Shown: piece after piece, positions 24,124 through 32,689 of the stretch | How the letters are laid out: every line of letters starts with the position of its first letter | Numbering within the stretch: the first letter of the stretch is position 1 | Origin: CAZOIA01 sp964579675 | GTDB lineage: Bacteria > Planctomycetota > Phycisphaerae > UBA1845 > PWPN01 | Direction: 5' to 3' | Assembly: GCA_964579675.1 (NCBI GenBank) | Contig: CAZOIA010000037.1 | Span: 1-35,130, forward strand | Length of the DNA: 35,130 bases | The notes under the pieces: generated by a model | What the model was told of the DNA's origin: nothing | Seen by the model: the letters and a program-made list of their open reading frames with translations, nothing else | Database searches by the model: none | Position numbers and translations under genes: made by a program

Positions 24124-25635
24124 CTACGCAGACTTACGGGCGGCCCGGGTGGCTTTGCGTCGCCACTGCAGCCCGTAGAACAGAGCCGCCATCGTCGCCG
24201 CCAGGAACCCCTGGAACGCCAGTCCGGGGACGGTGGTCAGGTCCCAGTCCGTCCAGATGTACATGAGGGTGCCGATCGGGCTGCAGCCCGTGATCCAACT
24301 CAGCAGGTCGTCTTCATTCTCCAGGCCCGCAATCCCGCCGCGGGTGAAATCGACGACCACCGGCCCCAGCCAGGTGAAGAAGAACCACAGGTCCACGATG
24401 ATCCACGCCCTTGTGACTCGGGCGTAATAAACGATGCGGATCACGTAACTGGTCGCCAGAAGGAAGGCGACCATTGTAAGAGCAGTTGGAACCATGTAGT
24501 CGAGCGGCACATGCCCCTCCCAAAAGACCAGATACGGCAGCAGCAGGCCAATCCCGACCGCGGCCAGCGCGACCAGCGGCGTCGGGATCGGTCTTCGCGG
24601 CAGGGCGGGGTCATTCAGCCGCTGCCGGCGGCGCCACTGGGTCTGGAGCCAGGCGGCGCCGGAGATGGGCACGGCGGCCACGCACATGCTGAGCAGCAGC
24701 GCGATGATAAGCCCGGTCCTGGAATCGATGCGCTGCACGTGGGACCATCTCGGCTCGAACGCCCGCCAGTCGCGAATGCCCTCCGCCGATGCCATCACCC
24801 ATGCCGCCACGAGGACCAGGCCAAGGAGCGGACCGAAGGCCACCACGTCGTTGCGCCGGTACTTGCGCACCGCCCCCAGAAAGCAGAGCATACCCACGAA
24901 GCAGTGGGCGGAGATCGAGATGGCATACGTGGGGTCCCACGGGGCATCCTGGACGAGGCCGAAGAGCGAGGCCCGAGGAGTCGAGGTCCATTGGCCCCGT
25001 TCGACGAGCCCGAAAACCGAGTCCCTGATAATGGGGCTGATCGCCATCGTCAGCCCGGGAAGCAGCGACGGTAGAACGGCGTGGCCAATGACACAGATCA
25101 CCGCGAAGCCGACCATCAGCCGGGTGCCCATCTGGGTGACGAATACGAGCAGCGCGGTGGCGGTCCACGCACATACCGAAAACAGCACCATGACGGCATT
25201 GGCCATCAGCCAGCCGCGAGGCGAGAAGATACTGCCGCCCACGGTCATCGCGCCAAGGGCGAAGTTGACGGCGGCGATAGGGACGACCTGGCAGGTGGCA
25301 CCGACGATGTAGCCCGCCACGGCCCCGGCTGCGGAGACGTTCATCAGCCGGTGCGATTCGATCATGCCCGAGGTGATGTCCTTGCGGATCGCGCCGTTGA
25401 TGGCCGTGCAGCCGAAAACGACCAGCGTGCCGATCTGCAGGCCCATCAGGGCCATAGTCCAGAACGAGAGAATCTGGGCCGGCCCGGAGAACTCATCGAG
25501 CTTCAGTGACGCGACAATCAGCCCCCCGACGATGGCGGCATAGGCGGCGGTGGTGGCCAGGATGTTCTTCCAGCCGCGGCGCAGCCGGAGTTGCGCCCAT
25601 GCCGTCGCGTTGCCGAAGCTCACTTCACCTGCCAT
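24124..25635 (-). CDS. ABC transporter permease (ABC-2-like)
   Basis: A 503-residue membrane protein with about 12 hydrophobic segments spread along its length. A short cytoplasmic N-terminus comes first, then the first helix near residues 27-45. The arrangement recalls long ABC-2 permeases in which two six-helix halves are fused. Its ATG shares one base with the stop codon of the ATPase gene upstream, so the two are translated together and should form one exporter. No substrate-binding protein is nearby, which fits export rather than import. The cargo is unknown. Confidence 0.8.
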   Translation of the reverse strand: MAGEVSFGNATAWAQLRLRRGWKNILATTAAYAAIVGGLIVASLKLDEFSGPAQILSFWTMALMGLQIGTLVVFGCTAINGAIRKDITSGMIESHRLMNVSAAGAVAGYIVGATCQVVPIAAVNFALGAMTVGGSIFSPRGWLMANAVMVLFSVCAWTATALLVFVTQMGTRLMVGFAVICVIGHAVLPSLLPGLTMAISPIIRDSVFGLVERGQWTSTPRASLFGLVQDAPWDPTYAISISAHCFVGMLCFLGAVRKYRRNDVVAFGPLLGLVLVAAWVMASAEGIRDWRAFEPRWSHVQRIDSRTGLIIALLLSMCVAAVPISGAAWLQTQWRRRQRLNDPALPRRPIPTPLVALAAVGIGLLLPYLVFWEGHVPLDYMVPTALTMVAFLLATSYVIRIVYYARVTRAWIIVDLWFFFTWLGPVVVDFTRGGIAGLENEDDLLSWITGCSPIGTLMYIWTDWDLTTVPGLAFQGFLAATMAALFYGLQWRRKATRAARKSA

Positions 25636-26594
25636 CAGTCCACCTGTTGGATACCGGTCCGCAAATAGACTTCTTCGAGGTCCGGTGTGTTGGCGGTGAA
25701 AGACGCCACCGGGACCCCGCGGGCCACCAGCCCGGCCAGCAGATCCGCCGCGTCGTCGCAGTGGCGGCTGAACTCAAGCGTAACCCGGTTGCGATCCACC
25801 TGAACTCCGCCCACGCCCGTGACGTTGGCCAGCAGCTCGGTCACGCCGGCGCACGGGCGGGCGAGGAGGATCGTGTACCGGCACCGCTCGCCGTCGCCGG
25901 CACCGGCCACCTGGGCCACCGTGCCGAACTGGATGATCGACCCGCGGGCCATGATCGCGATGTGGCTGCAGTATTCGTTCAGATCGGCCAGGATGTGCGA
26001 CGAGACGATCAAGGCCTTGCCCTGGTCGCGCAAACTGCACAGCAGTTTCCGGAATTGCACCCGGCCGGCGGGGTCCAGGCCGGCGGCGGGTTCGTCGAGG
26101 AGGATGACCGGGGGATTCGGCAACAACGTCCGGGCGATGCCGATCCGTTGCCGCATCCCGCGCGACAGGGCCCGGATCTTCTGGTCCGCCTTCTCCGTCA
26201 GCCACACCTGCTCCAGCCAGAAGTTAATGCGCTCGTTGACCTCGTCGGCGTCCAGCCGGTACCCCTTGGCGATGAACCGGAGGAAATCGCGAACCGTCAG
26301 GTTCTCAAACACGGGCGGATTGTCCGGGGTGAACCCGATGTGGCGCAGCACACGGTTCGCACCGGGGACCACCTCTCCGCCCATGACCCGTACGCGACCG
26401 ATGGTCAGCGGCTGCAAGCCGGTCGTCGCCCGCAACAGGGTGGTCTTGCCCGCCCCGTTCGGGCCGACCAGACCCAGCAGGTCACCCCCGCACAGCTCGA
26501 ACGACACGTCGCGAACCGCCACCAGCGATCCGAACTCGACGCGAACGCGATTGAGCGAAACGAGAACTTCCCTTGGTGCCGAATCCCGGTCCAT
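25635..26594 (-). CDS. ABC transporter ATP-binding protein
   Basis: A 319-residue nucleotide-binding subunit with Walker A GPNGAGKTT (residues 44-52), Q-loop region, signature LSRGMRQR (143-150), Walker B VILLDEPAAGLDP (163-175) and switch His200. The LSxGM form of the signature and the DPAGRVQFR segment resemble the CcmA/NatA group that drives ABC-2 exporters. The C-terminal 90 residues form an extra domain, common in this group, that may contact the permease. The gene heads a two-gene unit with the permease. No good alternative start was found; GAGATGG is the only weak ribosome binding site. Two dyads lie 70-105 bases upstream and might be operators. Confidence 0.92.
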   Translation of the reverse strand: MDRDSAPREVLVSLNRVRVEFGSLVAVRDVSFELCGGDLLGLVGPNGAGKTTLLRATTGLQPLTIGRVRVMGGEVVPGANRVLRHIGFTPDNPPVFENLTVRDFLRFIAKGYRLDADEVNERINFWLEQVWLTEKADQKIRALSRGMRQRIGIARTLLPNPPVILLDEPAAGLDPAGRVQFRKLLCSLRDQGKALIVSSHILADLNEYCSHIAIMARGSIIQFGTVAQVAGAGDGERCRYTILLARPCAGVTELLANVTGVGGVQVDRNRVTLEFSRHCDDAADLLAGLVARGVPVASFTANTPDLEEVYLRTGIQQVD

Positions 26595-26667
26595 CTATCC
26601 ATCTCACATAAGAAGATCTCAAACTGACCGGTTTCGCCCGTGGGGACGGACGTAACCTCAAGGACCT

Positions 26668-26698
26668 CGGCAATTCATTGCCGCAAGTACCCCGGTAC
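26668..26698. promoter_or_regulatory. Two adjacent dyads upstream of the ABC operon
   Basis: CGGCAATTCATTGCCG (26668-26683) has perfect 7-bp arms, and GTACCCCGGTAC (26687-26698) has perfect 5-bp arms. They lie three bases apart in the 349-base gap (26595-26943) that must hold the ABC operon promoter. No convincing -35/-10 pair, gene or terminator is visible in the rest of that gap. They could be operators for a dimeric regulator or simply hairpins. Confidence 0.35.
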
Positions 26699-26943
26699 GG
26701 TTGGCGGGAGCGGCAACAAGCTGCTGCCGTCTTGGCCCGTGGTCCTTCACCTCACATTCGCAAATCGGTCAGCCTGCGTCAGCCATGAACTTCCTGTCTT
26801 CATCCTGCTCGATCCGCACGCGGTAACGTACCACAACTGCCCTCCTGCCCTGCCCAACATCGTATCACGCTATGTCTATTACGGGAACCCTGCCGGTGGG
26901 GCTGTGAGGTGCAGCGATGAAACAAGCCGACGGTCGTCTGTCA

Positions 26944-27660
26944 TCACCGGCGACGGTCACCGCAGCATGAAGGCGATTGCCAGGCCGGTGGGGGCGTCGC
27001 GTCCCTTTCGTAGACGACCATGTTTCGGAGGCTGGCGATGCGTGTAAAGCCTGGCTCCCGTGCGAAGTACTCGAGCATGGCCCTTTTCACGCCCGGGAAC
27101 CGCCGGCCGCGGGTATCATGCAAGGCAACGTGCGCCCCGGGCTGAACATGTCGGCCAAAGCCCTCCAGGTCGGCCAGGACGTCGTCGTAATCGTGCGAGC
27201 CGTCCACCCACAGCAGACGGATCGGCTCGTTCCAGCGCCGGGCAACCTGTTGTGAGCGTTCGCGAATCGGCTCGACCAGCTCCGCCAGGCCGGCGTCCCG
27301 CACGTTTCGTAGAAACATGGCGTACGAGTCGAGTTTCGCAAGGACCTCGGGCCTCGAGTGCCCGTCGTGCGGATCGATCGCCACGACGCGCCCGCGGCCT
27401 GCCCTCTGAACGCCGTAGGCCAGCCACAATGTGCTGCGGCCCATGAAGCTCCCGATCTCCACCACCACGCCTGATGACCGGGGGTTCGCGGACAGGTAGT
27501 ACAGCAGCGAACCCTGTTCGCGGTTCAGGCAACCCGGAGTCTCTTCCATTCGCCTGAGCATCTCGGTGGTCAGCGTACGCCGGGTGAACCGCGCCGCCGA
27601 CCAGCGCAAGCGGTTTGTGGACGTCGGCAGGCATCGGAGTAGGGTGCGCTTAAGACCCAT
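26944..27660 (-). CDS. SAM-dependent methyltransferase (Methyltransf_24-like)
   Basis: A 238-residue cytoplasmic class I methyltransferase. The SAM motif is VVVEIGSFMGRSTLWLA (about residues 65-81), followed by RVVAIDPHDG (91-100) at the acidic end of strand 2, and LLWVDGSHDYDDVLADLEG (about 147-165) with QPGAHVALHD, which is typical of the Methyltransf_24 group often found near glycan or O-antigen genes. The ATG at 27660 has GGGGAGA upstream; the frame extends further but without a better start. It ends the six-gene minus-strand run, 96 bases after the GH43-like gene. The methyl acceptor is unknown; a sugar is a reasonable guess given the neighbours. Confidence 0.85.
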   Translation of the reverse strand: MGLKRTLLRCLPTSTNRLRWSAARFTRRTLTTEMLRRMEETPGCLNREQGSLLYYLSANPRSSGVVVEIGSFMGRSTLWLAYGVQRAGRGRVVAIDPHDGHSRPEVLAKLDSYAMFLRNVRDAGLAELVEPIRERSQQVARRWNEPIRLLWVDGSHDYDDVLADLEGFGRHVQPGAHVALHDTRGRRFPGVKRAMLEYFAREPGFTRIASLRNMVVYERDATPPPAWQSPSCCGDRRR

Positions 27661-27756
27661 CGACAACCGGTCTCCCCGTGGTGTACCAGCCTGGCAACCC
27701 CGCGTGACGCCAAACCACCGCCCGCCGTGGGCCCGGGGCAGCGGGCTCAGCACACC

Positions 27757-28758
27757 CTATCCCGGCCATTCCCAGTGGACCAGATCATCACTCCACGCCA
27801 AAGCCAGGGTCCCGCGGCCATGGGCTCGGTGTATCTTCAGGCCCTCCTTGGATGAGCCATGGAAAAACATTACGTACTTGCCCACCTCGGGCCGATCTCT
27901 TAGATCCAATACGTGGGCCGCCGTCAGCCGCCCCTGGGCCCAGGGCCAGTCCTTCTGGCCAAGCGTGTACAATCCAATGTCTTTCCAGCTTTTCAGGTCT
28001 CCTGATCTCTTGATCCCCACACCATTGCCGGGCGAGTGAATCAGGACGTACTCATCGCCATCCACCAATACACAAGCGTTTTCGCCGGACCTGGCTCGCC
28101 CGAAATAGGTCCACGTCTTGAAGTCGCGGGTATACGACATGCTGACGCCGTTCTGTTTGTAGAAACACCACCACTTGCCGGGTTCGTCCTTGTCCTGAAT
28201 CAGGTAGGGATCGATCATCCGGCCCATCTTCTCGACCGGCACATCAGGCCCCTTGACCGGCATCAGTTCAGGCTTGCTCCAGGTGATGAGGTCCCGGCTC
28301 TTCATCAGCCATATCCGCGCGGTTTCGTTGCCGAACGTTTCGTCGTTCGGCGTCGGGTAGGTCTGCACGCAAAGCAGCCACCTGTCGCCTACACGTATAA
28401 CGTTGCCGGGGCTGGAGAAGTTGAGGTTTCGATCTCTGGGCGTAAGAATCGTCGGCCGGGTCCAGTTCACCAGGTCACGACTCTGGATAACGGCCACGTA
28501 CCAGTAGTAATGCCCGTCGTTCTCTCGCCGCACGAGGCTGTGGAAAACGCGAAAGACTCCTTCGTGATAGTGCGCCGCGGGGTCACGATAGGCCGTCGTG
28601 CGATCACCCTTGAGAACAATCGGCGTCTTGATCCTGGAGAAGTCGATCCCGTGCCCCGCCGGCCTGGATTCGGCTTTCTTCTCGGCGAGAACAGGATATG
28701 CCAGTGCTGGTATGCTATACATCGCGAAGATCCATCTGGCTGCACGGTTCGCCTTCAT
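27757..28758 (-). CDS. Secreted GH43-like five-bladed beta-propeller glycosidase
   Basis: A 333-residue protein with a signal peptide (residues 1-25, ending VLA). The rest shows the repeating blade pattern of clan GH-F propellers: TTAYRDPAAHYHEGVFRVFH with the candidate catalytic Asp59, YYWYVAVIQSRDLVNWTRP, IWLMKSRDLITWSKPE, GVSMSYTRDFKTWTYF and LALAWSDDLVHWEW. The SRDLxxW-type motif occurs several times. These enzymes cleave arabinose, xylose or galactose links, or act as lectin-like binders when acids are lost. The general acid was not located with certainty. It starts 29 bases downstream of the stop of the 97-residue gene, and GAGG precedes its ATG. Confidence 0.82.
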   Translation of the reverse strand: MKANRAARWIFAMYSIPALAYPVLAEKKAESRPAGHGIDFSRIKTPIVLKGDRTTAYRDPAAHYHEGVFRVFHSLVRRENDGHYYWYVAVIQSRDLVNWTRPTILTPRDRNLNFSSPGNVIRVGDRWLLCVQTYPTPNDETFGNETARIWLMKSRDLITWSKPELMPVKGPDVPVEKMGRMIDPYLIQDKDEPGKWWCFYKQNGVSMSYTRDFKTWTYFGRARSGENACVLVDGDEYVLIHSPGNGVGIKRSGDLKSWKDIGLYTLGQKDWPWAQGRLTAAHVLDLRDRPEVGKYVMFFHGSSKEGLKIHRAHGRGTLALAWSDDLVHWEWPG

Positions 28759-28787
28759 GCTGACTGCCTCTGGGTTCAACACCCGGC

Positions 28788-29081
28788 TCACCCCGGAATA
28801 TAGATGCTCTTCGCTGCAACCGTTTCGGTGCCGCTCGGCAGATAGAGCGGGTCCGGCGACTTCGTGAAGAAGGCCAGGCCCTTGTAGCTCGTCAAGTATT
28901 GATAGTTGGTCTTGAACAGGCCGCCGGTGGCAGTCACCACGAGCGGTTCATTCTGGCGGGCGAGGATATTCGGGAATTCATGGGGTTCGACCCTCACGAG
29001 GACGCCGGAAGCCTTGATCGCCTGGGCGATGGCGGCCGCACCCGCGCCCGCTGCGCTACTTGCACCAGGGGTTACCGACAT
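28788..29081 (-). CDS. Conserved hypothetical 97-residue protein
   Basis: A small soluble protein. The N-terminus (residues 1-30) is rich in Ala and Gly and helical; the remainder is beta-rich with NEPLVVTATGGLFKTNYQY and LTSYKGLAFFTKSPDPLYLP. I have the impression of seeing the TSYKG pattern in other small bacterial proteins but know no function or name. AAGGAG sits nine bases before the ATG. It lies between SpmB and the GH43-like gene in the same direction and is probably co-transcribed with them. There is no signal peptide or membrane helix. Confidence 0.75.
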   Translation of the reverse strand: MSVTPGASSAAGAGAAAIAQAIKASGVLVRVEPHEFPNILARQNEPLVVTATGGLFKTNYQYLTSYKGLAFFTKSPDPLYLPSGTETVAAKSIYIPG

Positions 29082-29145
29082 GTTGCTCGCTCCTTATCGC
29101 GCCCGCCAGGTGAGCGAATCGCGATTTTTGCATGAAGGAAGCTCC

Positions 29146-29712
29146 TCAAACGACCGCACGGTAGAAGACGCTGGCAAAGAAGACCGCGGCGAGAATCCCC
29201 GCGAGGTCGGCCAGAAGGCACGCGGGCAGCGTGTGGCGCACCTTCTTGACGCCCACCGCCCCGAAATACACGGTCAGCACGTAAAAGGTCGTCTCGGTGC
29301 TGCCCTGCATCACTGAGGCGGCAAAGCCGATGAAGCCGTCCGGGCCGTGGTGCTTCATCAGGTCCACCATCACACCCTGGGCCCCGCTCCCCGAGAGTGG
29401 CCGGATCAACGCCATCGGCAGAAGCTCCAGCTTGTCACCGTGATGGCCGAGGCCCACGTGGGCCAGCAACCAGGTCAGACCCGTCTTGGCATCCTCCAGC
29501 GCCCCGCTGGCCCGGAAAACTGCGATCACCGAGAGGATCGCCACCAGGTAGGGAATGATCATGACCGCGATGTCGAACCCTTCCCTGGCACCGGCTACGA
29601 ACGATTCGTACATGGGCACCCGTCGGGCCCACGCGAACAGAATGATCGACAGGATGATCGCCGGCACCGCCCACTGACTGACGATCTGCGTGGCGTGGAG
29701 AAAAGCGTCCAT
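29146..29712 (-). CDS. spmB: Spore maturation protein B-like membrane protein
   Basis: A 188-residue nucleoside-recognition (Gate) family membrane protein with about four or five helices. It has the conserved IRPLSGSGAQG (near residues 84-94) and MQGSTETTFYVLTVYFGAVG (near 128-147), as in SpmB of Bacillus, where SpmA/SpmB help dehydrate the spore core. Members occur widely in non-sporulating bacteria, with unknown transported molecule. The ATG at 29712 shares one base with the SpmA stop, indicating coupled synthesis of a two-part complex. Length is close to the Bacillus protein. Confidence 0.9.
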   Translation of the reverse strand: MDAFLHATQIVSQWAVPAIILSIILFAWARRVPMYESFVAGAREGFDIAVMIIPYLVAILSVIAVFRASGALEDAKTGLTWLLAHVGLGHHGDKLELLPMALIRPLSGSGAQGVMVDLMKHHGPDGFIGFAASVMQGSTETTFYVLTVYFGAVGVKKVRHTLPACLLADLAGILAAVFFASVFYRAVV

Positions 29713-30467
29713 CAAGCGCCCCCCTTCCCGTCACCGGCGTCCGGTGAGCCCGGGGCCGGGGCATCCGGGCCGGTCGGCTGCGGGTAGAACCGCTGGAGGA
29801 ACCGGGCGGCGACGATCGCGACGAGCGTGCTGCAAGTGGTCGCCAGAATGATCGCCACCACCGGGGCCGCCGGGTCGCGGCTCTCGCACGTGGTGCGCCA
29901 CGCGATGATGCTGAACGGCACGAGCGTGATGCTGCTGGTATTGATCGCCAGGAACGTCGCCATGCTGTTGGTGGCGGTGTCCTTTTCGGGATTGAGCGTC
30001 TGCAGTTCCTTCATCGCCTTGAGCCCCAGCGGCGTGGCGGCGTTGCCCAGACCGAGAATGTTGGCGGCCATGTTCATGACCATCGCCCCGCCCGCCGGGT
30101 GGTCCTTCGGCACCTCGGGGAACAGGAACCGGAGCATCGGCCGCAGGACCCGCGACAGCAAGGCAACCATCCCCGCATCCTCCGCCAGGCGCATGAACCC
30201 GAGCCACAACGCCATCACGCCGATCAACATCAGGCACAGGCTGACGGCGTTCCTGGCCGCGTCGATGCCGCTCGTCGTCATCGTCTTGCCCATCGCGGTC
30301 ATCGCCGCCGAGCGGGTCGGTTCCGGGGGCGGCCTGGCCGGGGTGTGCTCGGGGTCCGCCTTCTCGCCGACCTCCTGCAAGATCTCCGCCGGGTCCTGGA
30401 GGACGGCCCTGGCGAACCCGTACAGCAGTCCGATCAGCAGCAGCGCGAACCAGATCTTGTTCAGCAT
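29712..30467 (-). CDS. spmA: Spore maturation protein A-like membrane protein
   Basis: A 251-residue partner of SpmB with the same Gate-type fold. It begins MLNKIWFALLLIGLLYGF, then a loop rich in Pro and Glu (about 36-55) longer than in Bacillus, GLMxxGVMALWLGF-like helix, VPKDHPAGGAMVMNMAANIL, GLGNAATPLGLKAMKELQ and TNSMATFLAINTSSITLVP, which are strongly conserved family blocks. A hydrophilic tail of about 25 residues is extra. It lies 18 bases after the PAC2 gene. Nothing else in the window points to sporulation, so the ancestral membrane function is more likely than a spore role. Confidence 0.9.
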   Translation of the reverse strand: MLNKIWFALLLIGLLYGFARAVLQDPAEILQEVGEKADPEHTPARPPPEPTRSAAMTAMGKTMTTSGIDAARNAVSLCLMLIGVMALWLGFMRLAEDAGMVALLSRVLRPMLRFLFPEVPKDHPAGGAMVMNMAANILGLGNAATPLGLKAMKELQTLNPEKDTATNSMATFLAINTSSITLVPFSIIAWRTTCESRDPAAPVVAIILATTCSTLVAIVAARFLQRFYPQPTGPDAPAPGSPDAGDGKGGA

Positions 30468-30485
30468 GACGTGCCTCGGCCCGGC

Positions 30486-31355
30486 TCAGTCCACGCGAAC
30501 GCCCTGTTGTTGGAGCCACGCTTTCAGATCGCCCATCTGCGTGTCAAACACTTCGTTGTCGTAATCCTCTTCGAGCTTCCGGATGTGCTTGGCCAGATCC
30601 GGCTTTCGTTTCAGGGCCTTGTTCAGTCGTCTTTCCCAGGCGTCGGCCATGGAGCGCTGGTCATCCAGGTTGACCTGCAGGCCGAGGATGGCGGCCAGCT
30701 TTCGGATGACCGCTTCGATGCTCTTGGGATTGTTACCGTCAATGTAAGAAGGAATCTCCGCTACAAGACTCGCCATGCCCAGGCCGCAGCTCCCCGATCG
30801 GGTCATCAGGTAGGTGGCGAAGCTGGCGGGCCCCTCGTAGTCCGTGAAGTCCACGCCGCACTGCTCTAAGGCGGGCCTGATGCTTTCGTCGGACACGGTG
30901 CTGACCAAACGAGGTTCTCGCGTATGAGGAACGAGGCCGCCAAAGCTGCCGACGAAGTAGAGGGTTGACACGCCGACCTGGGATGCGAGAGAGAAGATGC
31001 AGTCGGCAAACTGGCACCAGTTGAGGTTCGGCTCCTTCCCGCTGAACAGAACCAGGTTGCTGTTCTCGTCGCAGAAGAAGGTGTTCGTCGGAGGCTCAAA
31101 GGTCTGGATCACCCCGCCCTCGATCCTGGTATGGGGGCGGAACAGGGCGGAGATCTCCATCGACCCGGGAAAGTTGTAGATGCAGAAATCCTCGGGCTCG
31201 ATCTCGGCGACCTTCCGGGCGTTGAGGGCATTGACCAGCCACTGGACCGTGCCGGTGGACACGTCGCCACCGTCCATCCAGCCGGAAAAGGCCAGGATCA
31301 TCCTGCCGTCATTCAGCCTTGCCGGGGCGTGGATCTTCAGTGGGCCTTCCGCCAT
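30486..31355 (-). CDS. PAC2 family protein
   Basis: A 289-residue protein related to eukaryotic and archaeal proteasome-assembly chaperone 2. Typical blocks are ILAFSGWMDGGDVSTGTV near the start (residues 20-37), FYNFPGSM-like DFCIYNFPG, GVSTLYFVGSFGGLVPHTR (about 128-146) and EGPASFATYLMTR with GMASLVAEIPSYI. The C-terminal 70 residues are helical and charged. In Actinobacteria PAC2 proteins accompany proteasome genes, but none occurs here, so the role is unknown. It is the first gene of a six-gene minus-strand run ending at the methyltransferase, and it is divergent from the Memo gene. Confidence 0.85.
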   Translation of the reverse strand: MAEGPLKIHAPARLNDGRMILAFSGWMDGGDVSTGTVQWLVNALNARKVAEIEPEDFCIYNFPGSMEISALFRPHTRIEGGVIQTFEPPTNTFFCDENSNLVLFSGKEPNLNWCQFADCIFSLASQVGVSTLYFVGSFGGLVPHTREPRLVSTVSDESIRPALEQCGVDFTDYEGPASFATYLMTRSGSCGLGMASLVAEIPSYIDGNNPKSIEAVIRKLAAILGLQVNLDDQRSMADAWERRLNKALKRKPDLAKHIRKLEEDYDNEVFDTQMGDLKAWLQQQGVRVD

Positions 31356-31667
31356 CGTCTCGCCTCCGAGGGGGGCGCGTCCTCACCTGTGCCCCCTGGG
31401 CTCGCGGGCCCATCCCAGTCGCGGGCCCCCCTCGTAGCATACGCGAGCTTGAGAGAAGTGCCAACGGGATCCCCGCTTGAGCCTGTCCCGCCACCCGCCG
31501 GCTCGCCGGCGGCGTACCGTTGAACTGGAGACTGGACTCGTATAGCCTTACTGACGGGGCTGCCCCTACGCGGCCGTGCCCGGCAAAGGCGAGATGTCGG
31601 CGGTTCGACGTCCGGGGCTGGATGACCTCGGAAAAGAACCGCTTGTCTCAGCAGGAGAATTCAACCG
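31356..31667. promoter_or_regulatory. Divergent intergenic region between PAC2 and Memo genes
   Basis: The 312-base gap should hold promoters for both directions. For the plus strand, TTGAAC (31520-31525) and TATAGC (31541-31546) are a possible pair, but the spacing is only 15 bases. CCGCCGG-CTCG-CCGGCGG (31495-31512) forms a perfect 7-bp hairpin without a T-run. No small gene was found. AGGAG precedes the Memo ATG. Confidence 0.3.
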
Positions 31668-32564
31668 ATGCCCGTGCGTGTGCCAATGGTGGCGGGACAG
31701 TTCTATCCCGGGTCGCCGGAGGCGTGTCGAGCAGGGGTCGCGGGATACCTCTCGCAGGCCGGCGCGTCCGTCTCTGAGGAGGATGCCCCGGTTGGTCAAC
31801 CGGTCGGCGGAATCGTGCCTCATGCCGGCTGGGTGTTCAGCGGAGCGGTGGCGGCCGGGGTGATCCAGGCCGTCACGGCCGACCAGGCCGTCGAGACGTT
31901 TGTGATCTTTGGAGCGGTGCATCGCCTTTTTTCCGGGCCGGCCGGTTTGACGTATGGGTCAGGATCCTGGCAAACGCCTCTCGGCGACATCCTCATTGAT
32001 GAGGAACTGGCGGCTGGGGTCATCCGGGCGTCTTCGGCCATTGTCGATAACCCGCGAGCCCACGATGCCGAACACTCCATCGAAGTCCAAGTGCCGTTCG
32101 TTCAGTATCTCGCGCCGTCGGCGAGGTTGTTGCCGGTGATGGTGCCGCCGACGAGATCGGCTCACCAAGTCGGCCATGTCGTCGCCGAGCAGGCCCAGGC
32201 GATCGGCCGAAAAGTTGCGATCCTCGGTTCGACCGATCTGACCCACTATGGGCCTCGTTATCAGTTCACCCCGATGGGCGCCGGGCCCAAAGGATTGAAG
32301 TGGGCCAAGGAAGTGAACGACCGGCGAGTGCTCGAGCTGATGATTAACCTGCGTGACGACGAGGTCGTCGCTGAAGCGGAGGAGCATCACAACGCCTGCG
32401 GCAGCGGCGCGGTGGCGGCGGCTATCCGCGCATGCCGGACCTGCGGTGCCCAGAAGGCACACCTGTTCCGACACACCACCAGTAGCGAGGTGGCGCGCGA
32501 CCGTTATGGCGACATGGACGACGCGGTCGGGTATGCCGGCGTGGTCTTCAGCCGACCGGCTTAG
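31668..32564 (+). CDS. amrB: AmmeMemoRadiSam system protein B (Memo family)
   Basis: A 298-residue Memo-family protein, structurally like extradiol dioxygenases. The metal ligands His52 (PHAGW), His85 and His193 (STDLTHYGP) and the conserved Cys244 (HNACGSG) correspond closely to human Memo His49, His81, His192 and Cys244. The signature EHSIEVQVPF is at 135-144. In prokaryotes it often sits beside an AMMECR1 domain protein and a radical SAM enzyme; neither is in this window. The reaction is not established for bacterial members. AGGAG lies a few bases before the ATG, and the next gene starts about 125 bases later on the same strand. Confidence 0.93.
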   Translation: MPVRVPMVAGQFYPGSPEACRAGVAGYLSQAGASVSEEDAPVGQPVGGIVPHAGWVFSGAVAAGVIQAVTADQAVETFVIFGAVHRLFSGPAGLTYGSGSWQTPLGDILIDEELAAGVIRASSAIVDNPRAHDAEHSIEVQVPFVQYLAPSARLLPVMVPPTRSAHQVGHVVAEQAQAIGRKVAILGSTDLTHYGPRYQFTPMGAGPKGLKWAKEVNDRRVLELMINLRDDEVVAEAEEHHNACGSGAVAAAIRACRTCGAQKAHLFRHTTSSEVARDRYGDMDDAVGYAGVVFSRPA

Positions 32565-32689
32565 AACCTTACGACGAGACATGAGCGCGCTTTGCGAGCA
32601 CGTTTATCGACAAGGTTTCTGTTAAGTTGCGGACCACAAAAAGGCGGTCCGCCTCAGACCCGATGTCGTTTCTTCGGCAGAGGGTACCC

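Noticed and set aside
26595..26640. Sigma70 promoter TTGAGA/GATAGA for the ABC operon on the minus strand
   Set aside because: The -10 is poor and would end practically at the ATG, giving a leaderless message; not credible without data.
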